DNA of 50,604 nucleotides from positions 1 through 50,604 of the forward strand of contig LT635923.1 of assembly GCA_900128565.1 (NCBI GenBank), written 5' to 3'. The position numbers and the translations under genes were made by a program. The DNA comes from Stramenopiles sp. TOSAG23-6. Its lineage: Eukaryota; Sar. The first letter of the stretch is position 1. Each line of letters opens with the position of its first letter. The notes under the pieces are model-generated. The model saw nothing but the letters and a program-made list of their open reading frames with translations, was not told where the DNA came from and made no database searches. This document shows positions 25,303-37,920 of the stretch, piece by piece.

Positions 25303-27763
25303 ACAAAAAAATCGACAATCTTCTCATCTTTCTTTTGTGAGTGTGAATGAGGCACCTAGACAGAAATTGTCTACAGCAACCTTAAGAACGAAATTCGAAC
25401 CAACTACGGATATGGAACGTGAAGTTGCTGCAATATTAGATCATACTGGAATGAGCGATGAGAAAAAAGCGATGGAAGATGAGACTGATGAGCTTTTTGA
25501 GGCTCATTCGTTAACTCCGAAACAAATCGAATCTAGGCGTCGTGAGTTGCAAAAGATGAGGTCTCTTATGTTTTACGAAGAGCAAAAGTTAAAGCGTACA
25601 AAAAAAATTAAATCTAAGCTTTTCCGTAAAATACGAAAAAGACAAGACGCTAAAAAAACAGAAAAGGAACGTGAATTGCTCTGGGAAACAAATCCGGAAA
25701 TGGCACGAGAAATGGAAGAAAAAGAAGCACGTAAACGAGCAGAGCTTCGAATGACATTGAAACATCGAAATACTTCGAAATGGATGAAGAAGACGTTAAA
25801 ACGTGGGGGTGGGAATAGTAATGATGCACGGAAAGCTGTTCTTGATGAATTGCGACAACGCGAATTGCTTCACGCAAAAATGTTCGTTTTCATCATTATG
25901 AATTTTAAGTTTTTCATAGAAAATTTTGTACCTAACGTTTTTTTTCCGTAACATTTTTTTTTTCACAATACATACTTGGTCGTAAAAAGAAGTCTGATGA
26001 TAGTGATAGTGATGTAGAAGAAGACAATCCTAACCCTACTGGAACCTCGACGGAAGCATCTGGAAAAAATGTCCCAAAGCAGCAACGAATTCTTGAAGAA
26101 AAAGCTCGGAAGATTCTTGTCGAGATTGAAAATGATAGTAAAACAAAAATGCCAGAAAAAGGATTATTCGGGCTTAAATTTATGCAACGAGCTTTGGTGA
26201 AACAACGTTCTGCTGCGAAGAAAAATGCTGAAAATCTTCTCGCTGAATTTTCCGAAATAAATAAAGGAAAACAACCGGAAATATTTGAAGAGGCCAAGAA
26301 TATATCTCGTAGATCGTTTGGTGGATCATCATCAACATCAATTAAAAATGCTAAACGTGACGCTACTGCCGAAGCTTTTATTGCTGACGCTATTGGAAAC
26401 GATGGACAACAATTAAAGAAAATCCAGATGAGTGATGGAATTCGTATTCGTATGAATGATAATATTGACACAGCAAATACATCCAATTGTACAAGTGTAA
26501 ATCATTCCCAGTACGTTTTCATTTCAATTTCGAATTTAGTTTTTTTTCATACGAAATTTTGTACCTAACAAAAAACAAATTTGAAGTATTTTTTCACAAT
26601 ATATGTTAGACTTATTCGAAACACCAAATTTTGAATTTGAGGGCGATATTTCTGTGGCGGATCATCTACCCGAATTAGAAAAAAAGAGTGTTGTACTTTC
26701 AGCAAGTGAGCGTGGAGGAAAGGGTTGGGGCCAAAACCCGAACCCTAAAGCTGATGTTACAAATACTACTAAGACTGGTGTTGTCAGTGACATTAATGAA
26801 GAATCAAATAATCACAAAGAAAAGGCGGAAAATAAATGCGATGTTTTGAAACCTCTTGGCAAGAAGACCACCAGAAAACGGCCGTTGGAGCTTTCACGAC
26901 AAACTGACGATGCCAGCGGTGTGATTGAATCGGTAGAAAATCCGTGGTTACAAAGTACTCATTCATCAAAACGTCAGAGGCGGTGCGTTGAGCGTGAGGA
27001 GAAGTCTCGTAATGACAAGGAAAAACGATTAAATGTCAAAGAAGCACTTTTGAAAATTGATGCTGAAAATGCTGGAAATATCAAAGAAAATAAAATTCAA
27101 CGTACGACGAATTGCACACAAAAAAGTGCTTCAAATGCTTCAAATGCTTCAAATGCTTCAAATGGAGGATCTGAAGGATTTTCACAGAAGGAACTCATAC
27201 AGCGTGCTTTTTCTGGTGCTGGTGCCATGGCAGAGGAAGAATTTCGTAGAGAAAAGGAAGAGATTGAAGGATCAAATAAAGTAATTGCCGAGGATAATAA
27301 AATAAAAGGGTGGGGTGATTGGACTGGTGTCGGCGTTACTACGAGAAAACCAAAACGAAAGCGAAGATCAAAAGTCACGAAGAAAAACTCGAAACGTAGT
27401 AAAATTGAAATGAAAAAGAAAAGTAAAACAAATCCGGTTCGAAAAGATGCAAAACTCCCTTTAGTCATAATATCAGAAAAACGAGACAAGAAAGCTGCAA
27501 GATATAAAGTTAGTCGTGTACCATACCCGTTTACCTCTCGGGAACAATATGAAGCAACACTTCGGAGGTCGATGGGTAGAGAAATTAACACAGCCAGAGT
27601 GACTGATGAAGCCACTAAACCAGAAGTGTATACTAGAGCTGGTGTGATCATTAACCCTGCTAGATCTGCGCATAAATGTATGAAGAAAGAAAAAAATAAG
27701 AGAAGAGGCGAAAAGAAAAATCGTAGTATGCATCCAAATCGAACAGCTGGTTTTAAATTTTAG
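25303..27763 (+). CDS. UTP14: UTP14, mirror copy (5'-truncated)
   Basis: Exact mirror of the copy at 22842-25302: exons 25303-25881, 25974-26510 and 26605-27763. An open frame extends leftwards across the axis to 25250, but that extension is read from the antisense of the same exon and is not real protein sequence. Confidence 0.93.
25882..25973 (+). mobile_element. Introner-like intron 1 of UTP14 (mirror)
   Basis: Mirror of 24632-24723. Here it reads directly on the plus strand: GTTCG start, TACCTAAC at about 25928-25936, CACAATACAT end. Confidence 0.88.
26511..26604 (+). mobile_element. Introner-like intron 2 of UTP14 (mirror)
   Basis: Mirror of 24001-24094, readable on the plus strand from GTACGTTTTC to CACAATATAT. 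Confidence 0.88.
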
Positions 27764-28099
27764 TAAAATAAATCAAATGAACAAAGAAAACATTATGATT
27801 ATTATCATTATTATATATTTTAGAGACCGTTTCTTTGGGTACCGTTTTTCAAGCTATCGCTATATTTGGTTCAAATTTCCTAGTCCATAGCATATTTCGT
27901 GTAGAAAAATGTTCGTTGTTGATGATTTGAATTTCCTTGACTTGACCGGCGTGTAACGGACCTATTTATGTAGGTATGGTACCCACGGACAACGGTACCA
28001 TTTCTTTATTATCTTCCACGGGTTGCATGTACATTTAAAAGTTGATAAATCGAGTATCCTAAGTTCTATTTCTGATCAAGCTACTCTTCCGTAAACACT
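27764..28099. other. Intergenic region, mirror of 22506-22841
   Basis: 336 bp between UTP14 and CTL with the same three GGTACC-type sites. No gene was seen. Confidence 0.4.
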
Positions 28100-29833
28100 A
28101 TGGCAGACGTTCCTTATTTGCAAGCAAAAGTTCTCCTTAATGAAGAGAGACTACCATCGGCTTGGGTTCCTGACAGAATCTGGGGGTTACTATTTGTGTT
28201 GACCGTGTTGGCAGAAATTGCTTTGACTGTATATGTATTTATATCTGCAAATACGTCAGGAACGTATGCTAGTCGTATAATTAATTGCCCTAATAACACT
28301 TATCTAAAGGAATATCCTATTGAGATGTTCAAACCTAATGCTGACGTTGTACGGGACATTTGTAAATGCATCGACAAAAAGACTACTAGAAGACTGGAAA
28401 AAAAGGAATACTCCTTATTCTCATTTTTCAGGAAAGCTCCTGAAGTGCCTGCTCTGCTCATTGCTGGAGTAGTGGGTGTATCCTTACTTTGGTTGGTATT
28501 GATGAAGTCTTGTGCTACATTTTTCGTCGTCGGAACAGTAATTACGCAAATTGTACTCGGATGTATGTTAAATTCAATCAAAAATATTGCCACTCACTTA
28601 TTTCAATACTCTACACTTTACTAATCTGTCATCTAATTATCTATAAACTACAGCGCAGTCTGTTTTGGAGGTTATCTCTACCATAAGGAACATTATACAT
28701 CAGCTTCTATTGTTTCTGCAATTTCGTTAATTTATTTGGTCTATGTGGTTTGGAGAAGGCAGAAGTTTTTGAATGCTGCTCATTTTCTTGAACAAGCTGT
28801 AGGTGGGATCTTCGCACGTGCGACCATGTTTTTTGTTCTTGTACCCGTACAGATGATTTATCTNGGAATTCTTGCATTACTTGTGAATTTGATGATTTTT
28901 CTTACGCGAAGCGTAAATGTTACATGCAAAGACGGTGTAGCAGGTACTGAAAATAAGTTTACATGGTTGGGTATTATAATAGGCGGACTTCTGATGTGGT
29001 CAGCATTTTATTTAAAACACGCTTCTTTATTTATTACATCTATGTCAGTTGGTACGTGGTGCTTCAATCAAGAGCCTGATCATCTTGCACTTACTTCATT
29101 TGTGCTAGCATTTAGCAAATCCTTACCAGTAATTGCAGTGTCTTCCTGCGTTTGTGCTATATGCGAAATTTTGCGGAGATTTGCCCAAAGTAAGATGGCT
29201 TGGATTTCTCCATTTATTATTCTGAAGCTTCTATGTTGTTGCTTTGCCGATGTAATCGATACGATTTCACGTTTTGTTCTTGTATTCCATGCAATAACAT
29301 CAGAAAGTTTCTGGAACTCTGCAAAATTTTCTTATGCAGTTCTTATGAAACATCTAGAAGATGCATATGTTACTAGCTTTACAGGCAAAATGGTCGTTTG
29401 GTTGGGAAACTATGCTGTCTCTTTTGGTATTGGATTAGCTGCTTGGGCTTGGTGTGATGATCAGCTTGGTCTAAACACATTGGAAAATAATGGGGGAGAC
29501 TGGTCCCATCCCATAATTTTCTATTTGTTTTTCCTGTTGTATATGTATGCGATGAGTATACCAATGTTTACTCTAGTTTGCATGATATTTTTTGGAAACA
29601 CCGAAACAAATGAGTTTGTGAGTATGTTTTCGGGGTTATTCGTTGGTTCTATCGCCAATCTTGTAATGCACTTTGTTGGGGAAATCGTGTTGTGTGCGGT
29701 TGATACTGTTTACGTTTGTTATGCAATTCAAAAGGAAGTCGGTTATCTGCCAGATCAAACGACAGACCAGGGTAAAATTTATTATTTATTAGACGCATCC
29801 GCAGATGAAGGTCCTCAAGATGTAAAAGTGTAG
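28100..29833 (+). CDS. SLC44/CTL transporter, mirror copy
   Basis: Mirror of 20772-22505: exons 28100-28562 and 28659-29833. The N at 28864 is silent (CTN, Leu). Confidence 0.9.
28563..28658 (+). other. Ordinary GT-AG intron of CTL (mirror)
   Basis: Mirror of 21947-22042. GTATGT at the 5' end, CGCAG at the 3' end. Confidence 0.8.
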
Positions 29834-29955
29834 AAGTCTCTCAAAATCCTTTATCTTGGCACGTACGAAACATTGTAAAAAACAAATCAATAGCATATAA
29901 TAAAAATGTAAGAATTATTATCGAATTATAAAAATAAGTTTATATGCTTTATTAG

Positions 29956-31603
29956 TTATATTAAAAAATTGTTGGGATCTTTATCCAAGCGACTGAAGTG
30001 TTGTGATCTTTCAATGTGTAACTTACTCTTGTCAGATCTGTTTTTCTTTTGTCTTAAATCATAATCATTTCTTGTTTTCTTTTGTCTTGATGGTAAATCA
30101 TAATCATTTCTTGTTTTCTTTTGTCTTGATGTTAAACCATAATCATTTCTTGTTTTCTTTTGTCTTAATGTTAAACCATAATCATTTCTTGTTTTCCTTT
30201 GTCTTAATGGTAAATCATCATCATCGCTTGTACTCACATCACTATCATCATCGCTTGTACTCACATCACTATCATCATTGCTTGTACTCATATCACTATC
30301 ATCATGACTTCGGCAATTTTTATTCTCAGGGCTATCCAAAAACGAATTATTTTCTTCACATTTATCAACTCCGGCAGTTCTGTCCAAAAACGAATTATTT
30401 TCTTCACATTTATCAACTCCGGCAGTTCTGCGTAATCCAAATTTATTTTCATGTTGGAATGAAACCTTTTCGAGTACATCTTTCCAAATCAAATACCGAA
30501 TATATTTATTAAGTTTATTTTTTGACGGAATGACGTCCACAGCTTCTTCCTCACAATACATCCAAATATCCGCATGGATTCTGAAAAAATATTTCGAAAA
30601 AAAATTCGTTAGGTACAAAATTTCATACGAAAAAAAAAATTACATTCAAATTGATATGAAAACGTACTATAGTTGGAGCATCGCCTTGGTATTGACAATT
30701 ATCTATTGCTTTATATATATATGTCAGAACGTTTGGTGTTGGCATATCTACCTTTTTTAAAGATTTCTTTGTATACTCTAAAGGGATGTCTATCGACTTT
30801 CGAACTTGCTGAACTGAATTTCCTCTTATGCTTTCATTTTTTTCTTTTTGTTTTACTGCTAACATAATGTAGTAGCTCCAATGTTTATAGTGCTGTAATG
30901 ATGGACTCGGATTATACGGTTCATTTTGTATCAATTTGGTCAACATCTTCACGCAAGCTAAATTTATAAGCTTTTCCTTATACCCAGAACCGCCAATAGC
31001 AACGTGTTTCAGAGGACAATGTACCCTTCCAAAACAGTTCGAAGTCGAGACACAAACCTCATAAATACCATTTTGAGCATTATGTGACTGGTTTACGGAT
31101 ATCTGATGCTTATGGCAGTATTCTTTAGTTATCGTTTTCGCAAAACGGAAATCTGTTTTTTCTCGTATAATTGCGGACATAGCTAGTGCTGCTTGATTCT
31201 CCAGCATTCCCCAAGCTTTTTCCCTTCGAACCCCGTTTTGTAAATGTTTTACAGAAAATACATTCTTTACACTTTTCGATAACCCTACACACATACAACA
31301 ACATTTTAGCTCCATAGAACCACCATTATTCACAATCTTTGTATATCTCGTATATGTTATATCGCAGTCACTAAAACCAAACGTGTTTTTGATTAAAGTA
31401 ACTAAACCCTGTTTTGTCAAACTCAAACCCTGTTTTGTTAAACCCTTTTTTGACAAACCCTTTTCCACATGATTTCCTGAAGACACGCGCATTTGCGGAC
31501 GAGGTCGACGCTTCTTGTACGGCCTTTCCCGTTTATATTGCCTCATTTGTGACTTTTGTCGTGATGCAAGTCTAATAGCAAGTGTACTTGCACCAAACAT
31601 CAT
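29956..31603 (-). CDS. Basic, possibly dsRNA-binding-like protein, mirror copy
   Basis: Mirror of 19002-20649: exons 31603-30668 and 30573-29956. Confidence 0.6.
30574..30667 (-). mobile_element. Introner-like intron with competing CAG (mirror)
   Basis: Mirror of 19938-20031. Confidence 0.8.
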
Positions 31604-31809
31604 GTTGAATAACAAAAAAAAAATTCAATTGTGTCTCAAAATTTTCAGTGTACCGGGTACTAACTGTGATGACTTTCGCACGAAATATCAAATAAAATAA
31701 GTAAGGGATTTGATTTGATTTCGATTTGAGATTTCGGATATTTAAACTTTAACATTGCGGTACCTTATCCCTGTATCTACAACTCTGCTGGCTGACCAAA
31801 AATTTCAAT

Positions 31810-33309
31810 ATGTCGTTGGAAAAACTGATAAATATCCATGTTTATATAGTCAGCTTTTTCTTATTGGCTGTTTGTGCGGCAGCAACAAAAGATTTTCCAC
31901 AATATTTTTCAGATAGACTTCCTATGCTAAATCCAATTCAACTGAAAGAAGCACATCCACAAGAAGGAAATAGTCCATACGGTTATGCTTGCGAACCCAC
32001 TGCAATCGGGGAAGCACTTGATAATGGTGATATACCTATCGATTTAACAAAGGAAGTCCAGATGAGCAAAATAGATTTCGATACTTTAAGTAGGAGATCT
32101 CTTTTTCATGATGGATATACAGGAGTCCAAGTTCCCAAAGAAGCTTTCGATCAAATAGAATTATCTCCGCCTCCGTCACATTCTACGTCGACGGGCGCAC
32201 AAGAAGTTAACAATAGACAAAAAATTTGGGAAGTGATAGAAAATCAAATAATTGATAGTGTACCACATTGTTGGCCGAAAAAGGGATTTATTGGGTTGTG
32301 TGATGAGTATGATGAAGCTGAGTGCTCGCGGTCTGATGATTGTCAGTGGTTTTCTGAACTCAGAGCAGTTTTAATCGATAACGTAAAACCTTTTCCCAAC
32401 AATGGGAAAACAGATATTGAGAAGATTCAAAGACTATCGTGTATGTTTAGAAATGCGTCATTAACATTCAGAGAAGCAGGAACTGGAATAATAGCAAATT
32501 TTTATCAGCATTATACAAAGGGTGGTGATACAAGATATACGGTATCTGTTGAGACAAGCGTTGATAGTTTCGTTGAAAAACTAAAGCATAATTTTAGAGC
32601 ACTTAGTCCTGTAGAAAGTCTTACACAATGTTCCGTAGAACCTCGGACTGATAATAGTTTCATTGCTATCCATAATGATCTCTTCGAGGTGAATCTCAGA
32701 AATCATTATGAGCAATGTGTTGATAGGCTGGTCTTTGATGACAATCAAAAGTTCTTTGTTGCTCTTGAAATGGCAAACTTTTGGACTACTCTTGACAATG
32801 TAATGACTGTCCAACCTCTCGGCATGAGAAGAAATAACGTCGGATGTGGTCCACTAGAGCCTGGTGGGTATCAAGATTGTGACGACGAATTAGTAAATAT
32901 AGTATTTTCTAACTTGACCAAGGGCCAAGGTTACCTATTTTTTACTGCATATGAGCAGCATTCTGCTTTACCAATTATGGATACAGAAATATTGGAAAAG
33001 TCATCATCTAAAAAATTTGAGCGGACTAGTATGGAGTTCCGCTTCTTTTTTTTGGCAAAGAATCCTAGAGAGGATCATCCAACTCTTCACATGACAATGC
33101 ATGATAAAGACAAATGGTATGAGTCTACGACTAGTACATTGTACCCCCTCCAACGAGATAAAATGTGTTGGAAGAACAAACACGAAAAGGATGATTTAGT
33201 TTTAGATGCATCAATTGTAGATTATTGTGGTAAAGATTTAGCAAGTATGGCCATCGTTCATGCTATACCTGCTTCAGAAGAAGCAACCTTCCGGCTTCCG
33301 GGAGGATGA
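31810..33309 (+). CDS. Unknown secreted protein, mirror copy
   Basis: Mirror of 17296-18795; ATG at 31810. Confidence 0.75.
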   Translation: MSLEKLINIHVYIVSFFLLAVCAAATKDFPQYFSDRLPMLNPIQLKEAHPQEGNSPYGYACEPTAIGEALDNGDIPIDLTKEVQMSKIDFDTLSRRSLFHDGYTGVQVPKEAFDQIELSPPPSHSTSTGAQEVNNRQKIWEVIENQIIDSVPHCWPKKGFIGLCDEYDEAECSRSDDCQWFSELRAVLIDNVKPFPNNGKTDIEKIQRLSCMFRNASLTFREAGTGIIANFYQHYTKGGDTRYTVSVETSVDSFVEKLKHNFRALSPVESLTQCSVEPRTDNSFIAIHNDLFEVNLRNHYEQCVDRLVFDDNQKFFVALEMANFWTTLDNVMTVQPLGMRRNNVGCGPLEPGGYQDCDDELVNIVFSNLTKGQGYLFFTAYEQHSALPIMDTEILEKSSSKKFERTSMEFRFFFLAKNPREDHPTLHMTMHDKDKWYESTTSTLYPLQRDKMCWKNKHEKDDLVLDASIVDYCGKDLASMAIVHAIPASEEATFRLPGG

Positions 33310-33769
33310 TAGCATGGATACTGCGGATCCTTTTCATGCTGCGTATGCTGATAATGACATTTGAAATTAAATAAAATTAAAAAAATTAAAAATTAAATTG
33401 GCTGAAAAATTATTGTATATATAGTGTCGTTTGATGTATATAAATAAGGATTTTCGGTTTTTTGCAGGTTTGTGGCTGAGTGAATGAAAAATGGCTGAGT
33501 GAATTCTCTTGATGGAATTGTTTGAATTGTTTCGTGAAACGAGGAAGTCGAACTCATTCTAGATGAGGAAAAAACACGAAAAATACTGACGGCCGACGGC
33601 GCCTTTTTTTGAGACCCGTGGTCAAAAAAAAGAAGAAGGAACTGTAGAGAGAGAAATCTTGAGAGAATTAAAATCTCTAATAATTATAAAATTCCAAAGG
33701 CATTGTCTCTATCATTTAAAGTCCTTATTTATTTGTCTTCGATAGGTGCATTATAAGCTTTTCTTTGGA
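33310..33769. other. Intergenic region, mirror of 16836-17295
   Basis: 460 bp with the same GC-rich patch and 13-nt direct repeat. No supported gene. Confidence 0.35.
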
Positions 33770-34024
33770 ATGGCTTCTCAAGATGAAGCTTATTTAATCG
33801 TAGAATTTGATAGTTCAGTAGATAAAAGTTTAATTTCAGGCCCGTATGAGTTTCTCGATCTTGACACTGAAGCACCTCGTGTTCAGGTGAGTGGCCAGTG
33901 GTTAGTAGGAAAATATGAGCCAGTTATTGGTACATCAGCTATTTTCAATAAGGATAGCAGCGGAAACTGTAAATACTTTGGTCAGTCAACTAAAAAAATT
34001 ATATTTCGTCGACAAAGTGAGTAA
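33770..34024 (+). CDS. GTF3C6: TFIIIC subunit 6, mirror copy
   Basis: Mirror of 16581-16835; ATG at 33770. Confidence 0.72.
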   Translation: MASQDEAYLIVEFDSSVDKSLISGPYEFLDLDTEAPRVQVSGQWLVGKYEPVIGTSAIFNKDSSGNCKYFGQSTKKIIFRRQSE

Positions 34025-34180
34025 TCTAATATTAAAACAAACACCCTCAAACAAGCAAGAGTAATGGATATAATAAAACTGTTACTACATATTGAAATTT
34101 ATTGTAATTTAAAAAACATCTACAATAGTAAAGGCATATGTACTACTCCTACATACGGATCGCCTCACCACTAGACACAT

Positions 34181-35287
34181 TCAACCCCCTGAGATATAAT
34201 CCCAGTGTTGTTCTTTTTTCCCAAAAAGTTTGTTAAGAGTCGAACAATGACTAAGAGATAGAGATCTAGCTTTTTTTAACAAAGTTTCTCTCTTCTTTAC
34301 AGATCGCATTCGTTGTGCTCTCATTATCATTTGCCGTTTCTCTTGTTTCTGACTATAGCATTTTCCTTGAAGATCTCTTAAATAATCCTGTTCTACCAAA
34401 TTCGAAATTTTTCTCGCATAATGCGAACTTTCCATTTTATTTTTTGTTCTATCAGACACGTAGAAATGGATACCCCGTTTCGTACGATATGGATACACAT
34501 AATCATTTTGTTGGATAAAAGAATATGATTGCTGAGGTTGATCAAAAGGGAGAGAAAACCACGACATGACGAATAACATTAATAAAGGAAGAAAATGAAT
34601 AAGTTGACCTAAACCGAGTCCTTGAACATTATTATGGTGAGGGTTTCTTCTCTGTCCACGTTGTCTGTGAACAAATCTAGGCCCCCCACCATTAAAAAAC
34701 ATATTAAATATATCTTCAGGATCCATGTACTCTTGACTTCCACCACCTCCACGACGATATGATCGAACAGGATTGTCAGTCCCATATCTGTCATATTTTT
34801 TTCGTTTTTCTGGATCTATAAGTGTTGCATAAGCAGCTGAAACATTCTTGAAAGCTAGCTCTGCGGAAGGTGCTTTGTTCTTGTCGGGGTGCACTTTCAT
34901 GGAAAGTTTTCGGTATGCTTTCTTTATAACATTATCTGCGGCATTTCTTGGGACACCCAAGATTTTATAATAATCAGTATGAGAGTTGATTTCTTTTGCT
35001 ATAGTTTCTTGTTCAGGTCTGTAGGATCCATGAGTTTTACTACGTTGTGGACCACTACTAGACTTCTTTGTTGACCGCTGCTGTGCAGTAGATGCTCCCG
35101 ATGACGCACTACTCTGTGGAGGCTCACGTTTACGGGCTTTAGTGAGAAGTTCTTGAGTTCCTGGCAAAGGACACAGACGTTCAGACTTTTCAAAGAACTT
35201 TATTGCTTTGTCAAAGTTTCCAGAATTTAAAGCCGATTGACCTATGAGGCGACATTTTGAAGATTGATCGCGATCAAAATCACTCAT
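34181..35287 (-). CDS. DNAJB12/B14-like J-protein, mirror copy
   Basis: Mirror of 15318-16424. Confidence 0.9.
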   Translation of the reverse strand: MSDFDRDQSSKCRLIGQSALNSGNFDKAIKFFEKSERLCPLPGTQELLTKARKREPPQSSASSGASTAQQRSTKKSSSGPQRSKTHGSYRPEQETIAKEINSHTDYYKILGVPRNAADNVIKKAYRKLSMKVHPDKNKAPSAELAFKNVSAAYATLIDPEKRKKYDRYGTDNPVRSYRRGGGGSQEYMDPEDIFNMFFNGGGPRFVHRQRGQRRNPHHNNVQGLGLGQLIHFLPLLMLFVMSWFSLPFDQPQQSYSFIQQNDYVYPYRTKRGIHFYVSDRTKNKMESSHYARKISNLVEQDYLRDLQGKCYSQKQEKRQMIMRAQRMRSVKKRETLLKKARSLSLSHCSTLNKLFGKKEQHWDYISGG

Positions 35288-35673
35288 TGTAAAAAGACTC
35301 TTTGTAACTATTTATCTCATTACATATAATATAATTGATGAAAGTTGAAGTAAGGAATATTGTTGTCCCGGTGGTGGTGGTGGTGGTGAGAAGAAGCGAA
35401 GAAGCCTACGTAACCCTAACCCTAATACGACGATTTTTTCGGGCCAATCAATGACATTGTAGGTAGGGTTAGGGTTTAGGGTTAGGATAACACGCGTCAA
35501 ATTTTCTGAGATACCTCGTCGTGACGTCGTCAAGACTTCTACTTGTATAGTTGTACTATTTAATATCTGTGTGTGGTAAACTCACTTTTCGAGTATAGGT
35601 AGACATACAAGCCTAATACATTCCATAAAAGTCAAGCATGTATTTGGTGTAATAACTTTGGCACGTGCGTGTA
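35288..35673. promoter_or_regulatory. Divergent region EAF/DNAJB12, mirror of 14932-15317
   Basis: The same inverted telomere-like tracts, here at 35411-35426 and 35462-35486. Confidence 0.45.
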
Positions 35674-37044
35674 ATGACAAAGTATCGCGTTCGGATTGGT
35701 GATTCGTTCTTTCATGGAGATAGCAGGAGTGCTTTGGATAAGACTACTAGTACTGATGCAACCAAATATTTTACTTTCCGTTACCAATGTAAACCGGAGA
35801 GTGTATCCACTGAAGAGCCAACATCAATTAGACTTCGGCAAAAACAGACTGATGTAGAATGGGGAAAAAATGTTTTAAAAGGAAGGCATGATGAAGTGAA
35901 AACGACTGGTCAGATGAATTCTCCAACTACTGGTGACTGCATTCTCGTCTTTGACTCGACGAAAAACGAGTTCGTGCTTCAACGCATTCATCATAATGTA
36001 CACAGCCTACGACACATACGCACTGAAAATGGACTCAACACATCCGTTTCCAAAACACTTCAAAAAAATCCTCGGCGGCGAAGGTTGAAACGTCGAAATT
36101 CCGAATTGACAAGAAGTAACCCTAACCCTAATTCTGAATTGACAAGAAGTACACGTTGTGAGAACTCTGGTGATAGTTCAAAAAAGCGAATAAAGGAATC
36201 TCCTTTGGTAGTACTAGATAATATATCGAAATCATCCCTCTCAAACTCAAGTACAGCAGTAGATTATACCCCTAACCCTAATACCTCTAATCCTAATAAC
36301 TCAAGTAAAGCACCAGATGCATTTGGTAAATTGCTTCGTATTCAACGCCTCCTTGGTGAAGCTTCAAAAGCACATGATTGCTCAGTATACTCCGCGCTAG
36401 AAGAGAAGAGAAAAAACCTTGTTCGTAGACATTTTCCAAAAAAAAGTACCCAAAATGTTTTGAATTCGGTTGGATGTGACAAATCTGGAAGTGTTTCTAG
36501 TAGTGGCAATAGTGATAGTGAAAATAGTGAAAATGAAATTATTGGTGATATGAAAATAAATGCTGATAGCAATAGTGGTAGTAGTATTGACAGTGCAAGT
36601 GATAATGATGAAGCTAGCGCAAGTGGTAATAATAATAGCTCAAGTAGCGATAGTGAAAATGAAATTATTGGTGATATGAAAATAAATACAGATAGCAATA
36701 GTGGTAGTAGTAGTGACAGTGCAAGTGATAATGATGCTAGCGCAAGTGATGATGATGCTAGCGCAAGTGATGATGATGCTAGCGCAAGTGATGATGATGG
36801 TAGTAATAGTGATGATGCTAATACAAGTGACAATGATTCTAATAATAGTGATGATGCTAATACAAGTGATGATGACGCTAATACAAGTGATGAAAATGCT
36901 AATATAAGTGATGAAAATACAAGTGATGATAATGCTAGTGCAAGTGATGAAAATACAAGTGATGATAATGCTAGTGCAAGTGATGATGATGCTAATAATA
37001 GTGATGACGATAATGGTATTAGATGTGATGACGAAGACGGATAG
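35674..37044 (+). CDS. EAF-family elongation factor, mirror copy
   Basis: Mirror of 13561-14931; the ATG at 35674 follows an in-frame GTG at 35665. Confidence 0.8.
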   Translation: MTKYRVRIGDSFFHGDSRSALDKTTSTDATKYFTFRYQCKPESVSTEEPTSIRLRQKQTDVEWGKNVLKGRHDEVKTTGQMNSPTTGDCILVFDSTKNEFVLQRIHHNVHSLRHIRTENGLNTSVSKTLQKNPRRRRLKRRNSELTRSNPNPNSELTRSTRCENSGDSSKKRIKESPLVVLDNISKSSLSNSSTAVDYTPNPNTSNPNNSSKAPDAFGKLLRIQRLLGEASKAHDCSVYSALEEKRKNLVRRHFPKKSTQNVLNSVGCDKSGSVSSSGNSDSENSENEIIGDMKINADSNSGSSIDSASDNDEASASGNNNSSSSDSENEIIGDMKINTDSNSGSSSDSASDNDASASDDDASASDDDASASDDDGSNSDDANTSDNDSNNSDDANTSDDDANTSDENANISDENTSDDNASASDENTSDDNASASDDDANNSDDDNGIRCDDEDG

Positions 37045-37141
37045 TATTAGAGGATGTCAATTTTAGCAGCATATCATAGTTTTAAACAAATAAATCAAGT
37101 ATGATATCAACTAAAAACAAATACACTTATATTGTACACAT

Positions 37142-37600
37142 TTATAGAGATTTTACGAGATATTGCTTTACAGATTTAAATAGTCTATCCTTATCAACAA
37201 AATTCCCCCCTGGATCTTGAAATCCTATATATTTGTAGAAGTTACTTACTTCTCTGGGGGACAAATTATTTCCCATGGAACAAAGTATTTCTTGAAGTTG
37301 CTTCCCAGTCAGTTTATTGGTCCCATCTGGATCTATCTTGTTCAGTGGATTATTTTGCCTTGCTAAAAACTCGGAAAAGTTCGGTGGAGCACAAGATATT
37401 CTCTTATTCATAATTGATATAAAGTCCGATTTTGAAAACTTCTGTTGATTCTTAATTTCCTGTAAATCCTTTTCAGTTGTAAAACCTCCAAATTTACAAA
37501 GAGCACGTAATCCTTTACAAATGTCCTCGGCTTCAACTGTTCTACTACCTTTAACTGCGATACAATCCCACGTAGCTTCAATTATTTCAGTAAGTTCCAT
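37142..37600 (-). CDS. EF-hand protein, mirror copy
   Basis: Mirror of 13005-13463. Confidence 0.65.
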   Translation of the reverse strand: MELTEIIEATWDCIAVKGSRTVEAEDICKGLRALCKFGGFTTEKDLQEIKNQQKFSKSDFISIMNKRISCAPPNFSEFLARQNNPLNKIDPDGTNKLTGKQLQEILCSMGNNLSPREVSNFYKYIGFQDPGGNFVDKDRLFKSVKQYLVKSL

Positions 37601-37920
37601 GCTCGCAGATTTCAATAATATCTCTGTCCAATAAATAAAAGCTACCACTCCTATTAATACAAATACTATCCGTATAACTACTATAGTACGTATAGTCCGT
37701 ATCTTGGTGATAGACGTTTTTTTCGAGCGTTTCTTCTGTGTTTCTGTAACTGTTTTTTTTTGCGGTCAGAATCTAAGATCACTTCTAAGATCACTTCATT
37801 GATTGGCAATTAAATAGACTACTGGTAATTACCCAAAATATTACTACATGAGTATGCGATATCTATTGAAATAATGACTCACTTATAATGTTTCTATAGT
37901 AAGCAATTTTGAACGTGGAT
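37601..37920. promoter_or_regulatory. Divergent region EF-hand/LRR gene, mirror of 12685-13004
   Basis: 320 bp between two divergent start codons. Same content as the arm 1 copy. Confidence 0.35.

Noticed and set aside
25250-25355. Open frames crossing the axis that would add an N-terminus to UTP14
   Set aside because: The extra residues are the antisense of the same exon read back through the palindrome, and they do not resemble UTP14.
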